A stretch of 64,000 nt of DNA from positions 2,649,203 to 2,713,202 of the forward strand of contig KE356560.1 in the NCBI GenBank assembly GCA_000415965.1, given 5' to 3'. A program made the position numbers and the translations under genes. Under the pieces are notes generated by a model. That model was not told the origin of the DNA, ran no database searches, and was given only the letters and a program-made list of their open reading frames with translations. The stretch comes from Haloquadratum walsbyi J07HQW1 (GTDB taxonomy: Archaea; Halobacteriota; Halobacteria; Halobacteriales; Haloferacaceae). Every line of letters starts with the position of its first letter. Positions within the stretch are counted from its first letter, which is position 1. This document shows positions 27,110-36,941 of this stretch, one piece after another.

Positions 27110-28140
27110 ACAGGAATACTTGCCAGCAACATACTTGAAACGCATCAATTGAGTCGCTTACCGGTAGAAAAACCGTAGTATCTGTTCACTGAAACCTCAA
27201 TATGTAATTAGACAGTTGTATCGTGTCGAAGCAAACACCGCGTGGACACAGGATAAGCCTGGACGTATGTATGTAGTGAGCGAGTTCGACGTATCCAACT
27301 CTGGCTCTGGTTGGGTAGGGTAAAAACAACAGCGGGTGTTATGTTGTGTTGTGGTCACGGGTCGGGGTTTCCCCTCTCAGACTCTCAGATGAGCGCGTTC
27401 AACTTCTGCGTCTGTGCGGTGTTTGCAGGCACAGACAATGTATTAGACTCTGCTGCTCCTCCTCGTCCCCTCTGCTCTACTCAGCAGTGACAGAATGAAA
27501 TCAAACTCAAGATCGGTTCGATCATATGGGTGGTATCTTCCCTTCATAGTGATTAGTTTGAATAGTTTCACCGACGGTGTCGAATGACGCGGGTTCAGCG
27601 GCTCACATCACCGACACGCATAATCACGGTGGGAAAGACTTGCACTAATCACTATCAGTCAGTCTAATACTCCATCATGAATTATGGAGTATAAGGAGAA
27701 TACCTGTGTCTTCAGGCGCCGGAAGATCTTAAGACAAAGGCTACTGTGAGTTATCACTCGGTGGATTTGATGTCCAACTGTATCCCCTTTTTTGGCTTGT
27801 TTGCGATTGTGTGGGATTACCGAAACAGAGCAGTTACCCAGGAAAGCTCAGTTCCTCAGGTGTGATCGCGGGTAACTGAGTCAGTTGCTCATCAGGGTAT
27901 ATCGTATCCGCTCTGTCTCTTTGATTCTGTCTTTGTTTTGATCAGTCTGTTCGGAGAAACTCTCCATCCCTGTTGATGCGCTTTTTGAGGTAAGCTGGGA
28001 TACTGATAGTCATCAACGGAGGGTGGAGATGAAATATTATCAGAAGGTCACATGTCCGAAAAAGAGCGTAGAAGAGTTCCGTTCTCGGAAGTCACTCTCT
28101 ACCAGCAACGTGTGAGCAACGCGGAGTGGTTTCGAGTCAG
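27110..28140. other. 1.03 kb relic spacer between glyA and folD
   Basis: No gene is visible. An 8-bp inverted repeat (TACTCCAT at 27668-27675 and its complement at 27684-27691) is followed at 27692-27735 by AGGAGAATACCTGTGTCTTC and GGCGCCGG, a sequence close to the left end of the dispersed repeat at 55998. It is probably a solo or truncated end. The rest shows no open frame with family character. The block is likely an eroded insertion in a former glyA-folD operon. Confidence 0.6.
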
Positions 28141-29388
28141 CTATCCGTAAAGTGGGTATTCATCGGTCAGCGTATCAACGCGGTCACTGGCAGCAGCAAT
28201 TGCCTCATCATCGGTTGGATTATCAATCAGCTCAATCATCAATTCACCGACCTCACGAACTGTTGACTCAGTAAATCCTCTCGTGGTAAGTGCTGGGGTT
28301 CCAACGCGGATTCCACTTGGATTAAAGGCCGACCGTGTCTCACCAGGGACTGTATTCGCGTTCATAATGATGCCAGCCGATTCGAGTGCCGCTTCGACTT
28401 CCTTTCCGGTTGTTTCAGGATGTGATGGTCGAAGGTCGACAAGGACAAGATGATTGTCAGTGCCGCCAGAGACAACAGAGAGTCCAGCATCGGTGAATGT
28501 CTCTGCAAGTGCCTCTGCATTCTTCACTGTCTGTTCAGCGTACGCCTCAAAGTCATCAGAGAGTGCCTCTTTGAATCCAACCGCCTTGCCAGCGATGTTG
28601 TGCATAAGTGGTCCGCCTTGTGCACCTGGGAAAACCGAATTATCGATATCATCCGCGTGCTCCTCATCACACATAATAATACCGCCACGTCCTGCACGAA
28701 TGGTTTTATGTGTTGATCCGGTCACGAAGTCTGCAACACCAACAGGGGAGGTATGGACGCCAGCCGCAACAAGTCCGGTGATATGAGCAATGTCAGCAAG
28801 ATGGTATGCATCGGCGAGGTCTGCGGCCTCTTGAATGCGCTCAAATTCGACTTCTCGTGGATACGCGGAGTATCCAGAAACAATGATATCAGGGTTGAAT
28901 TCGTCAGCTTTTGCTTTGAGCCCCTCATAATCGATATACCCCGTTTCAGGGTCGACCTCATACTGTTCGACCGTATATGTCTGTCCAGTGAAGTTCGCTG
29001 GGTGACCGTGGCTTAGGTGTCCGCCATGTGTGAGGTCTAATGAAAGTATCTTATCGCCAGGGTCAAGCGCAGTGAGATAGACAGCCATATTCGCCTGTGT
29101 GCCAGAATGTGGTTGGACATTCACATGTTCAGCACCCCACAGTTCTTCTGCGCGCTCAATAGCGAGTGACTCAATCTCATCAGCATACTCACAGCCAGCG
29201 TAGTATCGCTCGCCGGGATATCCCTCAGCGTATTTATTTGTCAGCGCGCTTCCTTGTGCTTCAAGTACGGCTTCACTGACGTGATTTTCACTCGCAATCA
29301 TCGCAAGCGTATCCTCTTGCCGCTGTCGTTCGCTCGAAAGAGCGTCGGCAGCATCTGGATCGACGTCACGAATATGACTCTGTTCCAT
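28141..29388 (-). CDS. glyA: Serine hydroxymethyltransferase
   Basis: The 415-residue PLP enzyme converts serine and tetrahydrofolate to glycine and methylene-THF, the substrate of FolD. The N-terminal TLAMIASENHVSEAV and EGYPGERYYAG segments are signatures, and the PLP lysine lies in GSTHKTIRAGRGG. The C-terminal GVRVGTPALTTRG-type segment appears as GIRVGTPALTTRG. Length is normal. The gene is single, with 402 bp of gene-free DNA upstream and 1.03 kb downstream before folD. Confidence 0.96.
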   Translation of the reverse strand: MEQSHIRDVDPDAADALSSERQRQEDTLAMIASENHVSEAVLEAQGSALTNKYAEGYPGERYYAGCEYADEIESLAIERAEELWGAEHVNVQPHSGTQANMAVYLTALDPGDKILSLDLTHGGHLSHGHPANFTGQTYTVEQYEVDPETGYIDYEGLKAKADEFNPDIIVSGYSAYPREVEFERIQEAADLADAYHLADIAHITGLVAAGVHTSPVGVADFVTGSTHKTIRAGRGGIIMCDEEHADDIDNSVFPGAQGGPLMHNIAGKAVGFKEALSDDFEAYAEQTVKNAEALAETFTDAGLSVVSGGTDNHLVLVDLRPSHPETTGKEVEAALESAGIIMNANTVPGETRSAFNPSGIRVGTPALTTRGFTESTVREVGELMIELIDNPTDDEAIAAASDRVDTLTDEYPLYG

Positions 29389-29789
29389 ATCGAATATCGA
29401 GGGCGTTATTCAAATAAGTGTGTCCACTCTCCGTGATTTTACCTACTTATCCTTGCTCATTGTGTTGATAATTCAATATATAATAGTTCGATACAGTCAT
29501 AATGTATAGATATACTGCCGTCTCAACGGCAGGGAGTTCGGACTCACTTTCTGGAAGATACCTATCTATCTATGATATCGAACGGCGGTTATCGAAGTGA
29601 GAGTCTCACCCACATCCATACATTGAGCATGGCGACTGCTTAGGCTCGGCTTAGCTGTAACCCGAGTGATTCATGCATACACGAACGCCTTAGCGTGGTT
29701 TTTAACCGTAGTAAGCAGATAGCATCGAAGTATTCTGCATAATTTGGGTTGTAATAAATTTCAAGACGCTGTAGTACGCTATATTGGCT
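29389..29789. other. Divergent spacer with a perfect hairpin
   Basis: This is 400 bp between the starts of glyA and the tbsP-like gene. CTGCCG-TCTCAA-CGGCAG at 29515-29532 is a perfect 6-bp-stem hairpin followed by GGGAGTTCGG, resembling a solo end of an IS200/IS605-type element. No gene is seen. AT-rich boxes near 29478 and near 29752 could serve the two flanking genes. Confidence 0.5.
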
Positions 29790-30614
29790 ATGAGTCTTGA
29801 TGCGAATGTGCTTGGCACAGATATGGGGTATGTTCTGTCATCTGTGCTTTCAGAAGCGACCGGAACGGTGTACGTAGTAAATCCGACTCAGGACCTCGCG
29901 AAGGCACTTGTCACGGATTGTTCAGAGATACTTACCAATGACACGAGTGTCCGATTATTGTCTGATGAACAGCTGTTAAAGGAGGTGATGGATGATTTCA
30001 TTGTGGCGAGCAATGCAGCCGAACTTGTTGAGGCAGATGCATTGACACTCCGGACAGGAGACGTTTCAGAGCCGAACTCATTGATTATCACGACGAATGC
30101 AGCAGTCACTATGATTCAAGCGAGCGATCAGGTTGCCGGGATGGTTGCTGATGAGAGTGAGTTTGTCGCAACTGTGCGAGGGTCATATGCACAGGCGTTT
30201 GAATCAGCAACATCCTATCCACTTCGGACACCAGCAATTTCATCTGTCCGATCAACACTGGCGAGTGAAATCGGTGATGAGACGCGATCAGATTTTGATT
30301 CAGTGCTAACGACGCTCCAAACCGCTCGTGGGGATGGCAAGGGACTCAATGAGGTGACAATTAGCTTGTTAGTCGCTGCGAAAAATAACGTACTTCTCTA
30401 TGATATTTCAAAATGGGGTGAAGATGTCGGAATTGCGAGTAAAGCAACGTTCTCACGAACTAAAACTGAACTCGAAGAGTCAGGGCTTATCGATACAGAG
30501 AAAGTCCCGATTGATGTTGGTCGACCGCGACTTCGACTGAAGCTTGGGCACAATCAACTCGCGAGTGCCAGTTCCGACCAGCTAGCTGGCGTTGCACAAA
30601 GTCTACTTGCATAA
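29790..30614 (+). CDS. tbsP: Transcriptional regulator TbsP-like (DUF5821)
   Basis: The protein has 274 residues from the ATG at 29790 (MSLDANVLG); a TTG 6 bp upstream is a weaker choice. The N-terminal two thirds form an alpha/beta domain beginning VLGTDMGYVLSSVLSE. The last 90 residues form a winged helix (NEVTISLLVAAKNNVLLYD, then SKATFSRTKTELEESGLI). This layout matches the haloarchaeal family called TbsP, shown in Haloferax to act with TrmB in controlling the glyceraldehyde-phosphate dehydrogenase gene gapII. Assignment is by memory of the family and should be confirmed by search. Confidence 0.78.
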   Translation: MSLDANVLGTDMGYVLSSVLSEATGTVYVVNPTQDLAKALVTDCSEILTNDTSVRLLSDEQLLKEVMDDFIVASNAAELVEADALTLRTGDVSEPNSLIITTNAAVTMIQASDQVAGMVADESEFVATVRGSYAQAFESATSYPLRTPAISSVRSTLASEIGDETRSDFDSVLTTLQTARGDGKGLNEVTISLLVAAKNNVLLYDISKWGEDVGIASKATFSRTKTELEESGLIDTEKVPIDVGRPRLRLKLGHNQLASASSDQLAGVAQSLLA

Positions 30615-30654
30615 CAGTCAGTGGCACTCTGAGCAGTGTTTCACTCTGAACCCG

Positions 30655-30695
30655 GACTCAACTCAGACTCAGACTCAAACTCAAACTCGATTCAG
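30655..30695 (+). repeat. Six-base tandem repeat
   Basis: A run of ACTCAG/ACTCAA hexamers lies between tbsP and the YcaO gene in the 243-bp spacer. The rest of the spacer has no gene; CTGCAACTGTAACTGCAACT at about 30720 is another short reiterated stretch. Confidence 0.7.
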
Positions 30696-30857
30696 CTGGA
30701 ACGCCTGTGTGCGTGTTCTGCTGCAACTGTAACTGCAACTTCGAAGAACGACAATCAAATTACCAACAACTGATAATCTGACACAGCACTACCAACGAGA
30801 GTGAGAGCACATCGCGTATTCGTGTCTATTTTTATGACCGACTGATGAATAAAGGCC

Positions 30858-32618
30858 GTGAGCTATGCATTCGCAGTCGTTGGATCAGGACCGTCTGCCG
30901 CTATTGACGCTGCGAGACGAGTAATCGTCTCTGCTGACGCGAACTCAGAGTCTACATTCACTCACACAGATTCACCGACAGATGCGAATGTCACTGTTGT
31001 GGTAACAACAGTCGATCAGACAGATACCGATATACATCCAGTAAGCGCAGGAGTAACCAGTACTGACTCGACCGTGGTTCTTGTCGAATTTGGTGGAATA
31101 GGTGGATGCCCAATCGACGAGATTGATGCTGCAGTTACCACGCTCCCCGCAGAAGGACCTACCTTTGAGACGTTGCAGACACGCGTTATGACAACAACAT
31201 CGCCAGGTGATGGGATGTTTGCAGACCAAATCAGTATCACAGCAGGTGCACTCGCTGGGCAACGAGCTGTTGCGATGTGTGATGCATCTGATGTCGATAT
31301 CGCTGGAACTGTACTCGAGATTTCGGGAACGGAAATCGGACCTGAGCGGGAGCTGATAGAGATCCCAGATGTATACACGGATACGGATCAGATAACTGAG
31401 CAATTGATTCCGGATCGAACATCGCGCGATCTGGATCTCGAGGTCTCCCTTTCTCATGCCGACCGGGCTGTCGATGATCGACTTGGCATTATTACACAGG
31501 TCGGTGAGCGTGAGTCATTTCCTGCTCCATATTATATCGCACAGGTAGCATCAACAGAGTCAATCAGTGATGCTCGTGCCACCGAGTTTGCTGCTGGTGT
31601 TGACGCCGATTGGAATAGTGCGTATATGAAGGCACTTGGAGAGGCACTTGAGCGGTACTGTGCAGGAGTGTATCGAACTGAGATGTTCACGACAGCGCCT
31701 GAGGAGACACAGAGTGCAGCGGTCTCCCCTCGACGGTTCGTCCAGCCGGAGGAAACACCGACATACGACCCAAGCACGCCAATATCGTGGGTTCCTGGAG
31801 TTCATCTTGCGAGTAATAAACGCGTTGCACTCCCAGCGACGTTCGTGTATCACCCGCCACCACAAGAGCGGTATCGTCCAGCAATCACAACAGGGCTTGG
31901 GCTTGGGAACGGAAGCGCTGAGGCTTTGCGCGCTGGGCTTTCTGAGGTAATTGAGCGCGATGCAGCAATGCTCGCTTGGTATTCAACCTTCGAACCGGTG
32001 GAACTGACAGTTGATGATGAGACCTATCAAACGCTTTGTCAGCGTGCTCACGGAGTTGGGCTTACTGTGCAGACAATATTACTCACACAAGATGTCGACA
32101 TTCCTGTCATTGCAACTGCGGTTTATCGTGATGAGAGTGAGTGGCCACAGTTTGCTCTCGGATCAGACGCCGGTCTTGATCCAGTTGCGACCGCGCGGGG
32201 CTCGCTTGCAGAGGCATTGCAAAATTGGATGGAGTTACGGGCAATGGGGAAGGATGACGCAATGGATGCCGATGGGGCGATTGGCGAGTATGCAACATTT
32301 CCGGATCGTATACAGAGGTTTTTGATGAGTGAAACCACGGTTGCAGCCGAAGATCTCGCACCGTCGCCGATACCAACCGGAGCGGACGCGCTTCAGGTCC
32401 TTATCGAACGTGTCAGTGAGGTTGGTCTCGATGCGTATGCGACACGGATAACCACACCCGATGTTTCGACGCTTGGATTTGAAGCTGTCAGAGTACTCAT
32501 TCCAGAAGCACAGCCGCTATTCCAACAGAGTAGTTTCTTTGGTGAGCGAGCAAGACGTGTCCCGCACAAGTTTGGATTTCAGCCGAAACGTGATCGGTCG
32601 TTCCACCCGTTCCCATAG
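30858..32618 (+). CDS. YcaO-domain protein
   Basis: The first 215 residues of this 586-residue protein are a separate acidic domain, starting MSYAFAVVGSGPSAA with a possible nucleotide-binding look. The YcaO fold follows. The ATP-site helix is NSAYMKALGEALERYCAG, the second motif GSAEALRAGLSEVIERDAA, and the third ARGSLAEALQNWMELR. The C terminus ends in HPFP, reminiscent of the proline-rich tails of cyclodehydratases. YcaO enzymes phosphorylate an amide oxygen to make azolines or thioamides, or act with ribosomal protein S12 modification. No peptide precursor, TfuA or dehydrogenase gene is adjacent, so the substrate is unknown. GTG start at 30858. Confidence 0.88.
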   Translation: MSYAFAVVGSGPSAAIDAARRVIVSADANSESTFTHTDSPTDANVTVVVTTVDQTDTDIHPVSAGVTSTDSTVVLVEFGGIGGCPIDEIDAAVTTLPAEGPTFETLQTRVMTTTSPGDGMFADQISITAGALAGQRAVAMCDASDVDIAGTVLEISGTEIGPERELIEIPDVYTDTDQITEQLIPDRTSRDLDLEVSLSHADRAVDDRLGIITQVGERESFPAPYYIAQVASTESISDARATEFAAGVDADWNSAYMKALGEALERYCAGVYRTEMFTTAPEETQSAAVSPRRFVQPEETPTYDPSTPISWVPGVHLASNKRVALPATFVYHPPPQERYRPAITTGLGLGNGSAEALRAGLSEVIERDAAMLAWYSTFEPVELTVDDETYQTLCQRAHGVGLTVQTILLTQDVDIPVIATAVYRDESEWPQFALGSDAGLDPVATARGSLAEALQNWMELRAMGKDDAMDADGAIGEYATFPDRIQRFLMSETTVAAEDLAPSPIPTGADALQVLIERVSEVGLDAYATRITTPDVSTLGFEAVRVLIPEAQPLFQQSSFFGERARRVPHKFGFQPKRDRSFHPFP

Positions 32619-32746
32619 CGACTGACACGTGTGTATTCGAGTATCAGTACTAGTGCTCACCAGCCATGGTTAGTGCATCATATAACAAGACAAATCAAAC
32701 CCACAGGCTCTGTCCCGATGACATATGAGTGTCTCTCAGAGACGCG

Positions 32747-33886
32747 TCAGACTCCGAATGTCGCTCGAAGCATATCACGCGTTCCTGGTCCCAATCCAAC
32801 TGCCAACACTGCAATCAGAAGTAACATTGTATAGCGGGGACTCTCCTCGAATATTTCCGGTTCGAATACCCAGATGACGAACGTCGCTGCAAGGAGTTTG
32901 ATGAGGAGAAACGGCCATGTATCGCCGGTAATACTCAGAATTGACGCTGGAAGCACCGATCCAGTGACATCAACGACAAACTGATTCACGGGGTGTTTCG
33001 GAACGAGATTCGGTCCAGCACCAATTGCGCGCATCCAGTCAAGCCCGATTACGTTTGCGACCCCATCAACGGCGTGACCCCAAATAATAACGAATCCAAC
33101 AAGCTCTGTGCCACGATTAATCGACGGTGCGAACGTTTTGATTACCCACCATGTGATCCCAGCTGTAACTGTTGCCCCAGTGACTACAGTGAGAAGCACC
33201 TGCGGATAAAACTCGACACCAGGAGCTGAGTTAATTACAAGTGAAATCAGATAGCCGAGAGCGAGCGTGAGCACCGTTATACCGGTTATGAATAACAGCC
33301 GATCATACCGGTTAACGATATCCCGACGTTCTGCCCAGACAGAGACTCCAACAGCAAAGAGCGTGACTGCAAAAACAGTGAAATAGATAATTGGACTGAT
33401 AACGAGTGTGTTGAGTGGATAGCTGATGAGTGCATCAGCGGACGGAATGGCGTCATTCGCATCTTCAATGACTCTGAGTGCCCCACCAAAGAAAATGAAC
33501 GGAGTAAGTGCATAGAAGAGCTGTCGATCAGATCCAATCTTAAGTTGGCGAAGAAGAAACACGACTCCAATTAATGCAATAAGCAGGGTAATCATATATC
33601 CAACTTCAGAGACGAGCGTATAGCCAGGATATGCAACAGGTTCAGCAGCGTTCGCACACGCGGTTGTACTAGTGAGATATTGTACCGTCGACCCAGGTCT
33701 AATTGCACATACCGCAGAGTTTGCGTCCGCCTGAACCGGTCCCCAGAAATAATGCCAGAGAAAGCTATCATAAACTGTCTCTGGGGCAACAAGTGACCCA
33801 AGAACGAGCATAGCGACTGTCGTCGACACGGTGCCAACCCACAGACGCTCTGGGGAGGTATCGAAACGGGCAGCGACAGTGGACAT
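32747..33886 (-). CDS. DUF63 family membrane protein
   Basis: The 379-residue protein has eight or nine hydrophobic segments and no cofactor motif. [30 protein letters not shown] and [16 protein letters not shown] are features of the DUF63 family as I recall it, widely present in euryarchaea with unknown role. Converges with the YcaO gene (128 bp spacer). Upstream 299 bp have no gene. Confidence 0.85.
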   Translation of the reverse strand: MSTVAARFDTSPERLWVGTVSTTVAMLVLGSLVAPETVYDSFLWHYFWGPVQADANSAVCAIRPGSTVQYLTSTTACANAAEPVAYPGYTLVSEVGYMITLLIALIGVVFLLRQLKIGSDRQLFYALTPFIFFGGALRVIEDANDAIPSADALISYPLNTLVISPIIYFTVFAVTLFAVGVSVWAERRDIVNRYDRLLFITGITVLTLALGYLISLVINSAPGVEFYPQVLLTVVTGATVTAGITWWVIKTFAPSINRGTELVGFVIIWGHAVDGVANVIGLDWMRAIGAGPNLVPKHPVNQFVVDVTGSVLPASILSITGDTWPFLLIKLLAATFVIWVFEPEIFEESPRYTMLLLIAVLAVGLGPGTRDMLRATFGV

Positions 33887-34185
33887 ATCTATATCGCCGG
33901 TGGCATCACTGTTGAGAATTCCGGTCTAAAGTAAAACCATAATAATGGTTCGGATTATCCCTGCTCAACGCAACCCGTCTGTCTCCCCGCAATTGAGTGG
34001 ATCAAGCTGAATATGATGGTGCGCAATCAAGCGTGTGTGAACCACCTCTTGCCGTACTCACTCGCCATGTTCCTCCCGTCAAGAGGTGACCAAGCGGTGA
34101 GAAACCGTTAGCCAGTGGCGCGATGCGGGGTTCACTCACAAATGAATACTTCGAATAGTTAACACAGCGAGTTAGTGATGTCGGA

Positions 34186-35004
34186 TTAATTCATCCCGAG
34201 GTTTGTGTCCGAGTGGTCGATTGCCTGCGCTGCTGAAAGAGCGTTCGCGTGTATCAAGCCATTCGAGGCGACAAGCCCGACAGAATCGTGTCGAAATGGG
34301 TCGCCATGAAGATCCGTCACAGTACCGCCGGCAGCACGAACCATTGCCACACCCGCAAGTGTATCCCAGGGCTTTGTTCGGATATTGGTAATAACACCAT
34401 CGAGCGACCCATCAGCAACACTGGCGAGAGCAGCTTGTGCGGAACCGATTCGGCGGAGATCACCGAAACGATCAACGATAGCCTGACACGCATTGCCATA
34501 TTGGTCACGTGAATCAAAGTCCCACCACATTGTTGGGGCGATGACGCCTGCCTCTGGGTCTGTTGTCTCCGAGACTGACACAGGAGTGCCATTCCGATAT
34601 GTCGACTCGCCGTCGGTCCAGTAATTATCATTGAGTGCTGGAAGAGTGATGACTCCAGCAGTGGCGACACCATCACGCACGACAGCGACAACTGTTGCCC
34701 AGGTCCGTGTGCCACGAACATAGTTATTCGTGCCGTCGATTGGGTCAATGACCCATACAGTGCCATCTTCGGGAACAACCTTCAGTGCATCCCCTTCCTC
34801 GCCAACAATCGCGTCTTCAGGAAACGTCCCACGAATCGATTCAATGACTGCTGTTTGAGCATCACGGTCCACCTGTGTGACGACATCCGTTTTTCCATCT
34901 TTTTGCTCAACAATGAGTTTTGTTCGAAAGCTATCAGCGGCGACGTCTGCACCGGCACGGGCAGCATCGCGTGCAATGGTTATGTGTTCAGATGTCGTCA
35001 TCAC
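34186..35004 (-). CDS. Inositol monophosphatase family phosphatase
   Basis: This 272-residue Mg-dependent phosphatase has GEEGD near residue 69 and DPIDGTNNYVRG near 88, which hold the first metal ligands, and KPWDTLAGVAMVRAAGG near 212 for the third. Archaeal members act on inositol-1-phosphate or fructose-1,6-bisphosphate; the sequence alone does not tell. The start (MMTTSEH) overlaps the end of the UspA gene by 17 bp, so the two are one operon with the UspA gene first. Confidence 0.88.
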   Translation of the reverse strand: MMTTSEHITIARDAARAGADVAADSFRTKLIVEQKDGKTDVVTQVDRDAQTAVIESIRGTFPEDAIVGEEGDALKVVPEDGTVWVIDPIDGTNNYVRGTRTWATVVAVVRDGVATAGVITLPALNDNYWTDGESTYRNGTPVSVSETTDPEAGVIAPTMWWDFDSRDQYGNACQAIVDRFGDLRRIGSAQAALASVADGSLDGVITNIRTKPWDTLAGVAMVRAAGGTVTDLHGDPFRHDSVGLVASNGLIHANALSAAQAIDHSDTNLGMN

Positions 35005-35428
35005 GGGCGAGATTCGTCGTTAGAACGGGGATATTTGCACGGGCAACAATCGATTGAGAAACACTCCCGACCAGATTTTCGGTATACTCACCTCGGCGTG
35101 TCCCCATTGTGATTAGATCGATATCTGCCTCAGTGGCATATGAGATGATTTCATCGGCTGGATCGCCCTTACGAAGTGCTGTTGTTGTTTTGATGTCGGA
35201 ATCATGGAACAGCTCAGCAGTCGTTTCAAGTGCAGTCTCACCTTCGGCTTCAAGTTCGGCGATGACGTCGGCTTTCATTCCATCTTGAAGCGTGAGGAAT
35301 GCCCGATCATCAACGACATACAGAATGTGTACTACTGCATCACGGCGGGAAGCAATATCAACCGCATGGTCAATGACGGTCCGCATCGCATCGGTCCCAT
35401 CTGTCGGCAATAAGATTCGATTGAACAT
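34988..35428 (-). CDS. Universal stress protein (UspA)
   Basis: This 146-residue single-domain Usp starts MFNRILLPTDGTDA and ends with an ATP-type loop: MGTRRGEYTENLVGSVSQ. Such proteins bind ATP and dimerise; roles are regulatory. It is the first gene of a two-gene operon with the inositol-phosphatase-like gene (17-bp overlap). Confidence 0.9.
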   Translation of the reverse strand: MFNRILLPTDGTDAMRTVIDHAVDIASRRDAVVHILYVVDDRAFLTLQDGMKADVIAELEAEGETALETTAELFHDSDIKTTTALRKGDPADEIISYATEADIDLITMGTRRGEYTENLVGSVSQSIVARANIPVLTTNLARDDDI

Positions 35429-35771
35429 GTGTCCTCATGTACTGCCTATATCTGTGTCGTTCTATATCCTCCTTTCTTTCTCCGTGATAAATTCACTCTG
35501 AGTGTGCCCGCTGACGAACAACAGTATATATTTAACTCAGCACAGTGCAGTGAATTCCTTGTATGAGATTGGATATCATCCTTGCAACGCACAGCGTGAG
35601 GGTTTTGTTTGAGCGACAATATCTGAGGGATCTGTGAGATAATTACTAGAGCACAAACACAATGTGATCATCCGAGAGGAGATCTTTAGATGAGCCAATC
35701 TATCCGATGGATACCCTCGTGGTGAGTGTTATGAACGAATCGTTTTTTGACTGGATAACGGACGGTTAATA
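35429..35771. other. Divergent spacer with promoter-like boxes
   Basis: This is 343 bp between the UspA gene and the thiamine-binding gene. TATATATTTAA at about 35525-35534 is a good archaeal TATA-like box, but the ATG that follows (35563) opens only 24 codons. No gene is called. Two further tiny frames directly before 35772 are not supported. Confidence 0.5.
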
Positions 35772-36161
35772 ATGAGCGTGATTGCACTATTGAGTGTTGC
35801 GCCAGTTATTGAAGAAAGTATGGCAAGTGATGTTGCGGACGCTGTGGAAGCACTTGATGAGTTCCCGGTTAGTTATGAGACGAATCCGATGGGGACGGTC
35901 ATTGAGGCAGATGACACAGAAACGTTATTTACTGCCGCACAAGCTGCACATGACGCTGTCGATGCAGATCGTGTAAGCACTGTGTTGAAGATTGATGACA
36001 AGCGGGCGCGTGACACGACTGCGCAGGAAAAAGTCGATGCTGTTGCGGAAAATCTCGGTCGACCTGCTCGAAGTGACACTCTCTCACCCACCGAGGAGTC
36101 GATGACGGACACAAAGACAGAGACAGAAACAGAAACAAAAACAGAGAGAAGCGATGATTGA
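35772..36161 (+). CDS. MTH1187/YkoF-type thiamine-binding protein
   Basis: Residues 1-97 of this 129-residue protein form the ferredoxin-like MTH1187 fold: VIALLSVAPVIEESMASDV, NPMGTVIEADD and the C-terminal AVAENLGRPAR. Members bind thiamine or its precursors. The last 30 residues are a Thr/Glu/Lys run (TKTETETETKTERS) coded by an AG/AC-rich simple repeat, absent from the usual family end. The stop TGA at 36159-36161 overlaps the TTGAC at the edge of an inserted palindromic element, so the C terminus may have been altered by the insertion. Upstream, a TTAATAATG context gives no classical Shine-Dalgarno site. Confidence 0.85.
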   Translation: MSVIALLSVAPVIEESMASDVADAVEALDEFPVSYETNPMGTVIEADDTETLFTAAQAAHDAVDADRVSTVLKIDDKRARDTTAQEKVDAVAENLGRPARSDTLSPTEESMTDTKTETETETKTERSDD

Positions 36162-36685
36162 CCTCTTCCCACGGGGAAAGCCGTGGGATTCCTCCATGTG
36201 CAGGCGCCCCTGGAGCTCCCCGGCTGTGACCTTGCGGGTTCGCTGACGCAGCTTCAGCCTCGTCGGGGGTGTGGCCTGTTGCCTGGTGGGTATCCGCTCG
36301 GTGTCACCCTCCACAGAGTGGCTCTCACGGGCGTCCAGCCACGTGCAGACCGGGATATCGGTCTGACTCTCCAGTTGCAGCCACCAGACCAGTACCAGTA
36401 CCACTGGGAGAGTCCTTGGGGTGGACACGCCAACGCCGACCTGCTCCTGCTGCTGCTGCTGGTGGGCTGCGGTTGTATGTTGAGTATGAGTATGAGTATA
36501 TTAAAACCCACTTGTGGTCGTCTTGAGCGTGAGCGGGTTCCCCGCAGCAGCATGTCACATGTCTCCGTTTCGCGAGGAAAGAACCAACCATACATATTTG
36601 CGATTGCGGGCTGGCGTTCGAGCGTGGCTTCTCGCAGTGTCGTCGGCTTTAACGGCTGAAGCCGTGAGCTTTCGTCTCGCTACCA
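36157..36685 (-). mobile_element. Palindrome-ended non-coding element, second type
   Basis: One end carries the perfect hairpin CCCACGG-GGAAAG-CCGTGGG at 36168-36187 with outer TTGAC (read outward GTCAA). The other carries ACGGC-TGAA-GCCGT at 36652-36665. These ends match in kind those of the 0.57 kb repeats, but the interior is different: GC-rich, with CTCCTGCTGCTGCTGCTG and GAGTATGAGTATGAGTAT runs. The open frames inside overlap on both strands and have no family character. It is a probable non-autonomous element moved by an IS200/IS605-type transposase, in the opposite orientation to copy 1 at 25625. Confidence 0.7.
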
Positions 36686-36941
36686 CTGTAAGTAGCAGTT
36701 TCTGTTCATTCAATACTGAAACAGGGTAAATTGAGCACTCTTGGGTTTGACTCTACATAGAGTTTGTTTTCCTGTGAGGTGTCTGAGAGTCAACTAGAAG
36801 TGCTAAGACACTCGTCTGCTCTGGGTCTGGGGTGTCGATATCTTATGTCGTGAATGTATTCATCCAATCAAGGATACTGAACCAACACTGTATATGAACT
36901 GCTGAGCGAACCCCTTTATTCAGTGCCCATCAAGATTTGAT

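Noticed and set aside
35563..35637. 24-codon frame behind a TATA-like box
   Set aside because: Too short, and the sequence has no recognisable feature; the box may serve something else or nothing.
36183..36659. 158-codon frame in the palindrome-ended element
   Set aside because: Several equally long frames exist on both strands in this GC-rich DNA; none matches a transposase or other protein.
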